NCBI RefSeq assembly: GCF_001975705.1 | Contig: NZ_CP015093.1 | Location: 2,790,001 to 2,854,000, forward strand | Reading direction: 5' to 3' | DNA length: 64,000 nt | Source of the DNA: Salipiger abyssi | Lineage (GTDB): Bacteria > Pseudomonadota > Alphaproteobacteria > Rhodobacterales > Rhodobacteraceae | Shown here: positions 7,794-14,830 of the stretch, piece after piece | Position numbering within the stretch: the stretch's first letter is position 1 | Layout of the letters: each line of letters opens with the position of its first letter | Program-made: the position numbers and the translations under genes | Notes under the pieces: model-generated | Told to the model about the DNA's origin: nothing | The model's input: only the letters and a program-made list of their open reading frames with translations | The model's database searches: none

Positions 7794-8254
7794 TGGTTCT
7801 GCGTCTCAAGCGGCGCCTGACCGATGACCGCACCGTCGAGGTCGGCTATGGCGTCACCGTTTCGCATAGGGCGTTTTCCTATGCGGAGTTTCGCGAGGTC
7901 GAGGCGACCGCCATGCGTATCGCGCGGGAAACTCTGCCCGCGGCGCGCGCCTTCGAGGCCGCGACGTTCGATGACGAAGATCTGCCGCCGGAGCATGAGG
8001 AGGCGCTGCGCGGCCAGTCCGCGCGGCACGCCGTGAAACTTCTGCTCCTGCGCTTCGGCACCGGCTGGGACGGGATCGAGACGGAAGACGGCGCGCCTGC
8101 GCCGCTGACGGCGGAAAGCCTCGATCTTTTCCTCGACCTGTTTCCGGGGGTTGCCGCGACGCTGCACGCTATGCTGCTGTCCCCCTGGGCGGAGCTGGAA
8201 CAGGAGGGAAACGGCTCCGCGCCCTCGCCGCATACCGCTACAGCGGTGGCCTGA
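7793..8254 (+). CDS. Tail assembly chaperone G
   Basis: This 153-residue zero-frame product has a beta N-terminus (VLRLKRRLTDDRTVEVGYGVTV) and helical rest, as in gpG-type chaperones that coat the tape measure before tube assembly. Near its 3' end a canonical slippery heptamer GGGAAAC (8206-8212) lies in the correct phase (G GGA AAC). A -1 slip there bypasses the stop at 8252-8254 and fuses G to the following frame, as in lambda G/G-T. Confidence 0.85.
   Translation: MVLRLKRRLTDDRTVEVGYGVTVSHRAFSYAEFREVEATAMRIARETLPAARAFEAATFDDEDLPPEHEEALRGQSARHAVKLLLLRFGTGWDGIETEDGAPAPLTAESLDLFLDLFPGVAATLHAMLLSPWAELEQEGNGSAPSPHTATAVA
8206..8212 (+). other. Programmed -1 frameshift site (GGGAAAC)
   Basis: G GGA AAC is in phase with gene G and obeys the X XXY YYZ rule. 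Lambda uses the related GGGAAAG at the same place in its tail genes. Slippage would give GGG AAA then CGG, continuing into the T frame. Confidence 0.85.
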
Positions 8255-8562
8255 CCCATTGCAGGGATTGCCGGGAGATGCCCGGCTATGCCTGCGCGCG
8301 GTTCGGGGGTGAGGGCGCGTGCCCGGAAGATCTCCATATGCCGAAATCGGTCGAGGGCCGCGCTGTCGCGGCGCTTGGCAGCCAGATCCTGCACCAGCGC
8401 CGTATCGGCGCGCGGGGCTATGTCGGGCTGGATTTCGCCGCCTGTCTTGCGCTGCTCGAGGCGCAGGGTGTCCCGCAAAACATCGCAGCTCTTTTATTGC
8501 CCCACTGGGAGGCCGGTCTGATCGAGGCCGCCGCCCGTGGGCGTGAGGACAAGGACGAATGA
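8212..8562 (+). CDS. T extension of the G-T tail chaperone (via -1 frameshift)
   Basis: After slippage the frame reads RLRALAAYRYSGGLTHCRDCREMPGYACARFGG and runs to 8562, adding about 116 residues and giving a G-T fusion of about 256. The HCRDC...YAC cysteines look like a small metal site, though none is proven. An ATG at 8278 exists but would drop the first cysteines, so the extension is better explained by recoding than as a separate gene. The stop overlaps the tape measure start (ATGA, 8559-8562). Confidence 0.82.
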   Translation, partial: RLRALAAYRYSGGLTHCRDCREMPGYACARFGGEGACPEDLHMPKSVEGRAVAALGSQILHQRRIGARGYVGLDFAACLALLEAQGVPQNIAALLLPHWEAGLIEAAARGREDKDE

Positions 8563-11500
8563 GCCGAACGGAACGCCAGTACACGATCCGCCTTTCCGCC
8601 GCCGGACAGCGGCAGCTCGAGGCGGATCTGAAATCCCTCGGCGCGTCGGGGCAGCGCAGTCTGCGGCTTATCCAGAACGCCGCCAGACCGGCGTCAGCCG
8701 GCATGCGTGAAACCGATGTGGCGGCGCGGCAGCTCAAGGGATCGCTTGCGTCGGTCTCAGCCGAGCTTCCGGCGCTCTCCCGGCTGGCGCGCTTCATGGG
8801 CACCACGGCAATCGCCGGCGGGCTTGTCGCATTCGGCAAGAGCTCGCTGGATGTGGGGCGGCAGTTCCAGGCGATGATGCAGCGAGTGCAGGCCGCGACG
8901 CGGGCAGGGGAAGACGATCTGTCCCGGCTGGAGACGGCGGCGAAGCGGCTCGGCGCGACCACCGCATTCACGGCGATGGAGGCCGCCGGCGGCATCGAGG
9001 TGCTGGCCAAGAACGGCGTCGCAATCCCGGAGATCCTCGGCGGCGCGCTCGATTCATCGCTTGCTCTGGCCAGCGCGCTCGGCGCTGAGCTTGCGCCATC
9101 CGCCGACCTCATCACAGATCTGATGCAGCAGTTCGGCTTGCAGGCAGGGCAATTGCCCGAGATCGTGGACCGGCTGACCGGCGCGGCCCTGACCTCGAAG
9201 TTTGGCTTCGACGATCTGCGCATGGCCATCGGCCAGGCCGGCGGCGTGGCCGGCACCTCGGGTGTCGAAATCGAGGATTTCCTTGCCGCGCTCTCTGCGA
9301 CTGCGGCGAGTTTCGCCTCGGGTTCCGACGCCGGGACGTCCTTCAAGACCTTCCTGCAACGGCTGACGCCGGACAGTAAGAAAGCCGCCGCGGTCATGCA
9401 GGATCTCGGGCTCGAGTTCTTCGACACCGCCGGCAACATGAAGACCATGGAGCAGATCGCCGGCGAGCTGCAAAAGGGGCTGGCCGGGCTTTCGGAAGAG
9501 GCGCGCAACGAGGCGCTGAAGACCGTCTTTGGAACGGATGCCATCCGCACGGCGGCAGCGCTGGCGAACACCGGGGCCGAAGGGTTCCGGGACCTGTCTG
9601 CTGCCATCGCCGAGGTTTCCGCCCAGGAACAGGCAGAGGTCCGGCTGCGCGGTCTCGATGGGGCGCTCAAGGAAGTTGCTGCCGCCTGGGAGGCGTTGCA
9701 GCTCGAGTCGGCGCAGAATGGCGGTCTCGATGTGGCGGAGACCGCCGTGCGGCGTCTTACCGATGCGCTGCGCTTCCTGACGGAGAACTTCGCCGAGGTG
9801 GAAGAGACAGCCGAGCGTGTCGCGCAGGCGCTGGTGGTTTACCTGGTCGGGCGTGGCATGACGCTTGTCGTCGCAAAGGCGGTCGCGATGCGTGCGGCAC
9901 TGATCGAGATTGCGGGCGCGGCGAGCGGCGTGGGCACGGCGGCGAGCCGCGCGGTCGGCCCGCTCGGGCGTCTTGGTGTCGCCTGGCGTGCATTGACCGG
10001 TGTTCTTGGTGGGCCGCTGTCTCTGGCGATCACGGTGGCTTCGATCGCGGCGCTTGGCGTGGATACAGACGTTGCGGCGGATGCCATCGAGCGGGCGGAG
10101 GCTGCGGCAGAAAGAGCGACCGAGGCGCTGGACGCCTATCAGGAGGCCAGCAAGCGGGCGGCGGAGGAACAGAAGACGCTCGGCGGTGAGGTGTCCGCCG
10201 CGACACAGGCGATGCTGAACCAGTCTCGGGCGGCTCTGGAGCAGGCGAAGGCGGACGTTGAACGCACCTATGCCGAGGCGCGCGACGCGATGAGCGGCAG
10301 CATGTTCGACGGCGATGGGATCGATGATTTCGTCCATTCGCTTTCCCGGTATCGGCCAAATGCGGATGTATCAAAGCACTTGCGGCGTATCCGGGAGGAG
10401 CTGCGCAACGATCTTCTGGCCGGTTTGGCCGAATCCGGAGAGGCCTTCGAGGCCGGCGAGATTTCGGCGCGCGAGTTTGTGGCCGAGATGGATATGCTCC
10501 GCGCGGTTGGTGAAAATCTCGAGCCGGTGCGTGGTCGTCTGGTCAAGATTCTCGAAAGCGGCGATGCTCTGGTCGGGAACGGGATGGTCGAAGAGCTGGC
10601 AGCCGCCGCGCGCCAGGCCGGGCTTTTTTCCGATGAGATCGCAGCGCTTGAAGAGGCCTCCGGGGAGGTCGAGATGGCGGCTGCGATTGACGATCTGGTG
10701 AAAGCGCTGACCGAGGCGCTTGAAGCGGGCAGGGTGCTGCGCGCCGAAGAATTCGCCGGCTTCCGGAAGAACATCGAAGCGCTGGCCGACCTGGAGAAGC
10801 AGCGCGAGCGGCACCAAAAGCGGCTGGAAGAGCTGCATGCGTTTTCGGAAGAGATGAAGACCGACCGCCCATTCGATGAGGCTGCGGATAGCGCGAAATC
10901 CGCAGCCGACGAGGTGGATCGGCTCAATCGGGTTTACGGCGCGTATCAGAGCAGCCGTGCCCATAGCAATCGCGTGACCTTCGCGCGGGGCGCGGCTGAT
11001 GCCGCCAAGAAGGGCCTGCGCGATCTGATCGGGTATGCGGAGGGCACCGACAAGGGGCGCGGCTACAACGAGACGCTGGGCTACGGCAAATTTACGGGCG
11101 GCGACGTCAATCCGGTTTCGATGACGCTCGACGAGGTTCTCGCGCTGCAAAAGCGCATGCTGGCGCATCCCGACAATGACTACAATTCCTCGGCGGTCGG
11201 GCGCTATCAGATCGTGTCCAAGACCCTGCGCAGCCTGATGGAGGAAATGGGCCTTTCCGGGAACGAAAGGTTCTCGGAAAACCTTCAGGACCAGATGGCC
11301 GATATCCTGATCGAGCGCAGGGGGCGCTCGCCCTCGGCGCTGCGCAATGAGTGGGAAGGGCTCCGCCGTGTGTCGGATGAGAAGATCCTCACGGCTTACG
11401 ATGCGGGGGCCGGGAAACGTGCAGAGGATCTGACCGAAGCGGCGCGAGAGCGTGCTGACGCGCTGGAGAAGGTCTTTGCGGTCGGGCGCGATCAGATAGA

Positions 11501-12434
11501 GCAGCTTCAGCTCGAGGCCGATCTTGCCGGGCGCACGGTGGAAGAGCAGGCGCGGCTGACCTTCCAGTACGAAGCGCTGAAGCGTGCGCGCGAGGCGGGG
11601 ATCGATCCGCAGAAGGCGCTTGCCGAAGATGGCCGGGTGCTGATCGACGTGATCAATGAGCAGGCTGTTGCCTATGGCCGGCTCGTGGCCGCGCGCGAGG
11701 AGGAACAGAGGACAGCCGAGGAGCAAAAGGCGGATATCGACGGTTACGCCAGTCAGATCTCGGGCGTTTTCGACAACCTCAAGCCGGGCGGTGCCGGTGT
11801 CGAGGCGTTCTGGAACGATCTGACGCAGATGATCCTCGACAAGCTTTGGTCGCTCGCGCTCGATCCGGTCTGGGAACAGCTCGCGGTCCTGATGGATCAG
11901 GCCTTTTCCGGGATCGGTGGAAGTGTGGCGAATGTCGGCTATTCGGCCTCTGCCGGAACTATGGCCTCCGCCGGGCTGTACCAGGATGGCGGCGGTTTGC
12001 CGAAGCGCGCCGGGGGCGGCGGGTTCCGCGATGTGCCGCGCGCGGTGGGAAAGCTGCAAGGGCTGGGCGGAAAGCGTCAGGACAATCTGCTGTTCTGGGG
12101 CTCGCGAGGCGAGTTCATGCAGCCGGCGGCGGCGGTCGATCACTATGGCATCGAGTTCATGGAGGCGATCCGGACCATGCGCCTGCCGAAATTCGCTGAT
12201 GGCGGGTCGCTGGCCGGTGTCGCCTCCGGCAGTACCTCTCCGGCCACGCCAGCCGTGAACATGCCGATCACGAACGAGGATCATGTGGGCGTGCGCATCG
12301 AGCGGCAGAAGAAAGCCGACGGGTCTATGCGCCTGGCCATCCGCGATGCGCTACGCGATGAAATCCGGGGCGGGGGCGTCGATAGCGCGATGCGCGATCG
12401 CTACGGCACCCGGCCCAAACCGAGGGGGCAGTGA
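8559..12434 (+). CDS. Tail tape measure protein with embedded muramidase
   Basis: This 1291-residue protein sets tail length and probably helps DNA cross the envelope. Residues ~70-350 hold the family's conserved region (SSLDVGRQFQAMMQRVQAATRAGEDDLSRLETAAKRLGATTAFTAMEAA). Hydrophobic stretches follow near 425-505, then long coiled coils. Residues ~816-950 form a lysozyme-like domain (LIGYAEGTDKGRGYNETLGYGKF, then SSAVGRYQIV and LQDQMADILIERRG); Glu in GYAEGT is the likely catalytic acid. A Gly-rich C-terminus follows. The 3.9-kb gene implies a tail of about 190 nm if 1.5 angstrom per residue holds. Confidence 0.93.
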   Translation: MSRTERQYTIRLSAAGQRQLEADLKSLGASGQRSLRLIQNAARPASAGMRETDVAARQLKGSLASVSAELPALSRLARFMGTTAIAGGLVAFGKSSLDVGRQFQAMMQRVQAATRAGEDDLSRLETAAKRLGATTAFTAMEAAGGIEVLAKNGVAIPEILGGALDSSLALASALGAELAPSADLITDLMQQFGLQAGQLPEIVDRLTGAALTSKFGFDDLRMAIGQAGGVAGTSGVEIEDFLAALSATAASFASGSDAGTSFKTFLQRLTPDSKKAAAVMQDLGLEFFDTAGNMKTMEQIAGELQKGLAGLSEEARNEALKTVFGTDAIRTAAALANTGAEGFRDLSAAIAEVSAQEQAEVRLRGLDGALKEVAAAWEALQLESAQNGGLDVAETAVRRLTDALRFLTENFAEVEETAERVAQALVVYLVGRGMTLVVAKAVAMRAALIEIAGAASGVGTAASRAVGPLGRLGVAWRALTGVLGGPLSLAITVASIAALGVDTDVAADAIERAEAAAERATEALDAYQEASKRAAEEQKTLGGEVSAATQAMLNQSRAALEQAKADVERTYAEARDAMSGSMFDGDGIDDFVHSLSRYRPNADVSKHLRRIREELRNDLLAGLAESGEAFEAGEISAREFVAEMDMLRAVGENLEPVRGRLVKILESGDALVGNGMVEELAAAARQAGLFSDEIAALEEASGEVEMAAAIDDLVKALTEALEAGRVLRAEEFAGFRKNIEALADLEKQRERHQKRLEELHAFSEEMKTDRPFDEAADSAKSAADEVDRLNRVYGAYQSSRAHSNRVTFARGAADAAKKGLRDLIGYAEGTDKGRGYNETLGYGKFTGGDVNPVSMTLDEVLALQKRMLAHPDNDYNSSAVGRYQIVSKTLRSLMEEMGLSGNERFSENLQDQMADILIERRGRSPSALRNEWEGLRRVSDEKILTAYDAGAGKRAEDLTEAARERADALEKVFAVGRDQIEQLQLEADLAGRTVEEQARLTFQYEALKRAREAGIDPQKALAEDGRVLIDVINEQAVAYGRLVAAREEEQRTAEEQKADIDGYASQISGVFDNLKPGGAGVEAFWNDLTQMILDKLWSLALDPVWEQLAVLMDQAFSGIGGSVANVGYSASAGTMASAGLYQDGGGLPKRAGGGGFRDVPRAVGKLQGLGGKRQDNLLFWGSRGEFMQPAAAVDHYGIEFMEAIRTMRLPKFADGGSLAGVASGSTSPATPAVNMPITNEDHVGVRIERQKKADGSMRLAIRDALRDEIRGGGVDSAMRDRYGTRPKPRGQ

Positions 12435-12436
12435 CA

Positions 12437-12796
12437 ATGCCGGAATGGCCAGCGGATATCCCGTTTTTCACAAGCAAGTCGGGCTACCGGCATAGCGGAC
12501 CTGACGGGCATATCCTCCGCTCTGACATGGATGTCGGACCCGCCAAGCGCCGGCGGCGCACCAGCGCCGCGCCAGAGCCGTTCGCGGGCAAGATAGACCG
12601 GCTGTCGCAGGCTCAACTGGCGGCGTTCAAGGCGTTCTATCGTGTCGCGCTGGCCGATGGGGTGCTTTCGTTCGACGCGACAGACCCGTTGACAGGCGAG
12701 ACACGACGCTACGCCTTCGACGGCCCGTATCAGGTTGGCGCGCATAGCAACAAGGTTGACGCCACCTTGTCGGCAAATCTGGAGATCCTGCCATGA
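12437..12796 (+). CDS. Minor tail protein (gpM position)
   Basis: About 119 residues from ATG 12437, chosen over GTG 12431 because GAGGGGG lies 8 bases upstream. It contains a basic linker (PAKRRRRTSAAPEPFAGKI), the helix LSQAQLAAFKAFYRVALADG and a strand-rich end (LSANLEIL). Placed directly after the tape measure, it corresponds to the distal-tail protein M of lambda. The match is by position and fold pattern, not by recognised motifs. Confidence 0.7.
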   Translation: MPEWPADIPFFTSKSGYRHSGPDGHILRSDMDVGPAKRRRRTSAAPEPFAGKIDRLSQAQLAAFKAFYRVALADGVLSFDATDPLTGETRRYAFDGPYQVGAHSNKVDATLSANLEILP

Positions 12797-13266
12797 GCCG
12801 GGAGATCAGCGACCGGCTTCTCGCCGCGACCTACGGGCAGGAAAGCGCGGAGATCCTGGTGCCGATTGTGCGCTTGACACACGGCGCCTGGGAGCAGCCC
12901 GTTCGCCTGGTGCGCGACACCAGGGCGCTGACACATGCGGGCGAGATCTACGAGCCGTTCCCGTTCGATATCTCGCTGCCGGACGATGAGGACGAAGGGT
13001 TTCCGGTGCTGCGCTGGAGCGCGCAGAACGTCACGCGGGAGCTGATCGGGCAGTTCCGGGCGATCACCGGCGAGATCCTCGGCACGGTGGCCTGGGTGCT
13101 GGTGGCGACGCCGGATATTGTCGAGGCCGGGCCCTTCGAGGTGCAGATCACCGGCATCGAATACGACGCGCAGCGCATCAGCGGCGTGATGACGATAGAG
13201 CCGATCCTGGACGAACAGTTCGGCTATCTGGAAATGACGCCGGGCAACGCGCCGGCGCTGTTCTGA
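12793..13266 (+). CDS. DUF1833 distal-tail protein (gpL-like)
   Basis: This 157-residue protein matches the DUF1833 plan: an N-terminal helix LLAATYGQESAEILVPIVRLTHG, then beta strands around IYEPFPFDISLPDDEDEGFPVLRWSAQNVTRELIGQFR and GPFEVQITGIEYDAQRISGVMTIEPILDE. These proteins help link the tail tube to the tip. The start overlaps the upstream stop (ATGA). A NlpC/P60 gene would normally follow directly; here about 1.2 kb of accessory DNA intervenes. Confidence 0.85.
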   Translation: MSREISDRLLAATYGQESAEILVPIVRLTHGAWEQPVRLVRDTRALTHAGEIYEPFPFDISLPDDEDEGFPVLRWSAQNVTRELIGQFRAITGEILGTVAWVLVATPDIVEAGPFEVQITGIEYDAQRISGVMTIEPILDEQFGYLEMTPGNAPALF

Positions 13267-13278
13267 GGGAAGGTCCAC

Positions 13279-13530
13279 ATGCTTGAGATCATGCAGTTTT
13301 ACGTCTCGGGGTTCTGGGTTTGGCTCGGGCTTACTGCGGGGCTCGGCTTGATGGTGCAGGGACTCGTTGCCGCCGCTCTCCTGGGTGGGAGAAATCAACG
13401 GCTGGGGCGTCGTTATCCCAGGCCTGATCCGTCTACTTCCGGTCTGGCGTGCCGGGTCCGGGATACTGAAAAGGGGGTTTGCGCGAGCACGGAAGCAGTC
13501 GCGCGACTACGGACCTTCGATGATCATTGA
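13279..13530 (+). CDS. Small membrane protein, frame uncertain after residue 35
   Basis: ATG at 13279 has a good ribosome site (GAGGGAAGG about 6 bases upstream). Residues ~6-34 form one transmembrane helix (YVSGFWVWLGLTAGLGLMVQGLVAAAL). After that the zero frame becomes Arg/Pro-rich and unlikely, while the +1 frame reads the more protein-like VGEINGWGVVIPGLIRLLPVW. The gene may therefore be frameshifted or truncated where the reversed accessory module was inserted. Function unknown. Confidence 0.5.
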   Translation: MLEIMQFYVSGFWVWLGLTAGLGLMVQGLVAAALLGGRNQRLGRRYPRPDPSTSGLACRVRDTEKGVCASTEAVARLRTFDDH

Positions 13531-13749
13531 GGCAACTTCATCCAATTCCTTGCCTGTTTCGCCACCATGCTTGTCCGCGAACTCCCCGAGTGTCCGAGCG
13601 ACCCTGCTTCTGGCTCCTTTGCTGACCACCTCGAGTTCGGAAGCCAGTGCGGCTACCGCGATGAGCAGCGCAGTGTTGGTCTTGCGCAGCTCCATCGTCG
13701 TCTTGTGAAGCTGGATCAGATGCTCTTCCGTCGACTTATTTTTGCTCAC
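13507..13749 (-). CDS. Small helical protein next to the toxin-antitoxin module
   Basis: Encodes 80 residues from a GTG on the reverse strand, with GGAAA about 10 bases upstream. The protein is helical: residues 5-25 are charged (TEEHLIQLHKTTMELRKTNTALL), then a short hydrophobic stretch (IAVAALASELEVV) and a charged C-terminus. No family is recognised. It is downstream of, and in the same orientation as, the HTH antitoxin and may be co-transcribed. Its 3' end overlaps the +strand small membrane gene by 24 bases. Confidence 0.55.
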   Translation of the reverse strand: MSKNKSTEEHLIQLHKTTMELRKTNTALLIAVAALASELEVVSKGARSRVARTLGEFADKHGGETGKELDEVASMIIEGP

Positions 13750-13784
13750 GCTTAATTTCCATCTTTGGTTGCGGTGTTCTGAGG

Positions 13785-14114
13785 TCAGATCAAATCGTCA
13801 ATCGCGACCCCGAGCGCCTCGGCGATGCGCTTGAGGGTGTCGACCGATCCCTGTTTCCGGCCGGTTTCGAGCTCGGCGACGGTCACGCGGTTGACGCCGG
13901 CGTGCTCGGCGAGGGCGCCTTGTGTCAGGCCGCGCAGGTCGCGGAACACCCGCACCGGGCTTTCGCCGTCGAGAATGCGCTCGACATAGGCGGCGGGGAT
14001 GCTTTCGCCGCCTTCCGCCCTGGCGCGGTCATAGGCTTCGATGTCTTCGAGATCCTCGCGCGCGGCAAGCAGCGCCTCGTATTCCGCGCGGGGGATGGTG
14101 ATCATGTCGTTCAT
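13785..14114 (-). CDS. HTH (XRE) antitoxin
   Basis: This 109-residue protein has an N-terminal helical part with a short alpha/beta start (MITIPRAEYEALLAAREDLEDIEAY) and a C-terminal XRE helix-turn-helix at about 55-105 (FRDLRGLTQGALAEHAGVNRVTVAELETGRKQ). It follows a RelE-like toxin gene by 11 bases, a toxin-first order as in higBA. It should neutralise the toxin and, by its HTH, repress the shared promoter, probably at the palindromes 14381-14397 and 14421-14435. Confidence 0.85.
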   Translation of the reverse strand: MNDMITIPRAEYEALLAAREDLEDIEAYDRARAEGGESIPAAYVERILDGESPVRVFRDLRGLTQGALAEHAGVNRVTVAELETGRKQGSVDTLKRIAEALGVAIDDLI

Positions 14115-14125
14115 GATGGCCTCCG

Positions 14126-14377
14126 TCAGTCGTAAACGCCGCCACGCGGCCCGATTTTGAGAACGTCCAGAACCTCGCCCTGGTCGTCTATGATCACGCG
14201 CCAGTCGCCGACGCGCAGCCGGATGCCGTCCCGGCCTTTCAGCGCCTTGACGTTGTTCGCCAGCGCCGCCGGGTCATCCGCGTATTGCGCCACCTTGGCC
14301 ATGATCCGCTTCGAGTCCGGGCGCGGCATCTTGCGCAGAGCCTTCAGGGCGGCGGGCTTGTAGGTGATCGTCTTCAT
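14126..14377 (-). CDS. RelE/ParE-family toxin
   Basis: This 83-residue protein has the compact RelE fold pattern: strand TITYKPAAL, two helices (KALRKMPRPDSKRIMAKVAQYADD), then GIRLRVGDWRVIIDDQGEVLDVLKIGPRGGVYD with the conserved LRVGDWRV strand. RelE toxins cleave mRNA on the ribosome; ParE relatives poison gyrase, and I cannot separate these from sequence alone. It is the first gene of a reverse-strand module within the prophage tail operon. Confidence 0.88.
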   Translation of the reverse strand: MKTITYKPAALKALRKMPRPDSKRIMAKVAQYADDPAALANNVKALKGRDGIRLRVGDWRVIIDDQGEVLDVLKIGPRGGVYD

Positions 14378-14380
14378 GTC

Positions 14381-14397
14381 TGTAGCTATAAGCTACA
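14381..14397 (-). promoter_or_regulatory. Palindromic operator candidate for the toxin-antitoxin module
   Basis: TGTAGCTATAAGCTACA is a perfect 7-bp inverted repeat with a 3-base spacer, ending 3 bases upstream of the toxin start. A TATAGC -10-like element lies inside it on the reverse strand, with TTGCTT 17 bases further upstream. This would put transcription start very close to the ATG. Confidence 0.6.
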
Positions 14398-14420
14398 GTG
14401 GGGCAGCAAGCAAGAGGAAA

Positions 14421-14435
14421 GTAGCGTTAAGCTAC
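14421..14435 (-). promoter_or_regulatory. Second operator candidate, same half-sites
   Basis: GTAGCGTTAAGCTAC carries the same TAGC/GCTA half-sites. Its centre is about 39 bases from the centre of the first palindrome, close to four helical turns, which would allow cooperative binding of antitoxin dimers. It also lies just upstream of the NlpC/P60 ribosome site. Confidence 0.5.
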
Positions 14436-14455
14436 AAATCTTGGAGGAACGTCAG

Positions 14456-14830
14456 ATGTGGTCCGATGACTGGATCGGCCTGCCATACGCGGAGCGTGGG
14501 CGGGGGCCGGATGCCTATGATTGCCTGGGGCTTTTCCTCACGCTGCACCGCGCCCGGTTCGGAAGGGATCTGCCCGATCCGGGCTGCACCATTCGCGAGG
14601 CCGTCCGCGAGGACGCCGTTCAAATCTACCTGCCGCGATATGAGCGGGTGAGCGTCGCACAGGAGGGTGACGCTCTCCTGTTCCGCATGGCCGAGCGCCC
14701 GCTGCATCTCGGCTTCGCGCTCGACAGCGACGACATGCTGCACATCGACGCCATCGCCGAGAGCCGCGTGGAGCGCTGGAGCCGTGCCTCCTGGCTCAGC
14801 AAACTCGAAGGGATCTACCGCATTGTTTGA
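14456..14830 (+). CDS. NlpC/P60 tail-tip peptidase (gpK-like)
   Basis: This 124-residue protein starts at ATG 14456, with GGAGG at 14443-14447; longer upstream starts run antisense through the toxin gene and are rejected. The cysteine-peptidase signature is clear: Cys23 in DAYDCLGLF, His84 in PLHLGFAL and a third residue at His96 in MLHID. In siphophages this protein helps tail tip assembly and may cut peptidoglycan peptides at infection. The next gene starts inside its 3' end. Confidence 0.88.
   Translation: MWSDDWIGLPYAERGRGPDAYDCLGLFLTLHRARFGRDLPDPGCTIREAVREDAVQIYLPRYERVSVAQEGDALLFRMAERPLHLGFALDSDDMLHIDAIAESRVERWSRASWLSKLEGIYRIV

Noticed and set aside
14285..14455. N-terminal extension of the NlpC/P60 protein
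   Set aside because: It is antisense to the toxin and crosses the operator region; ATG 14456 with GGAGG is clearly better.
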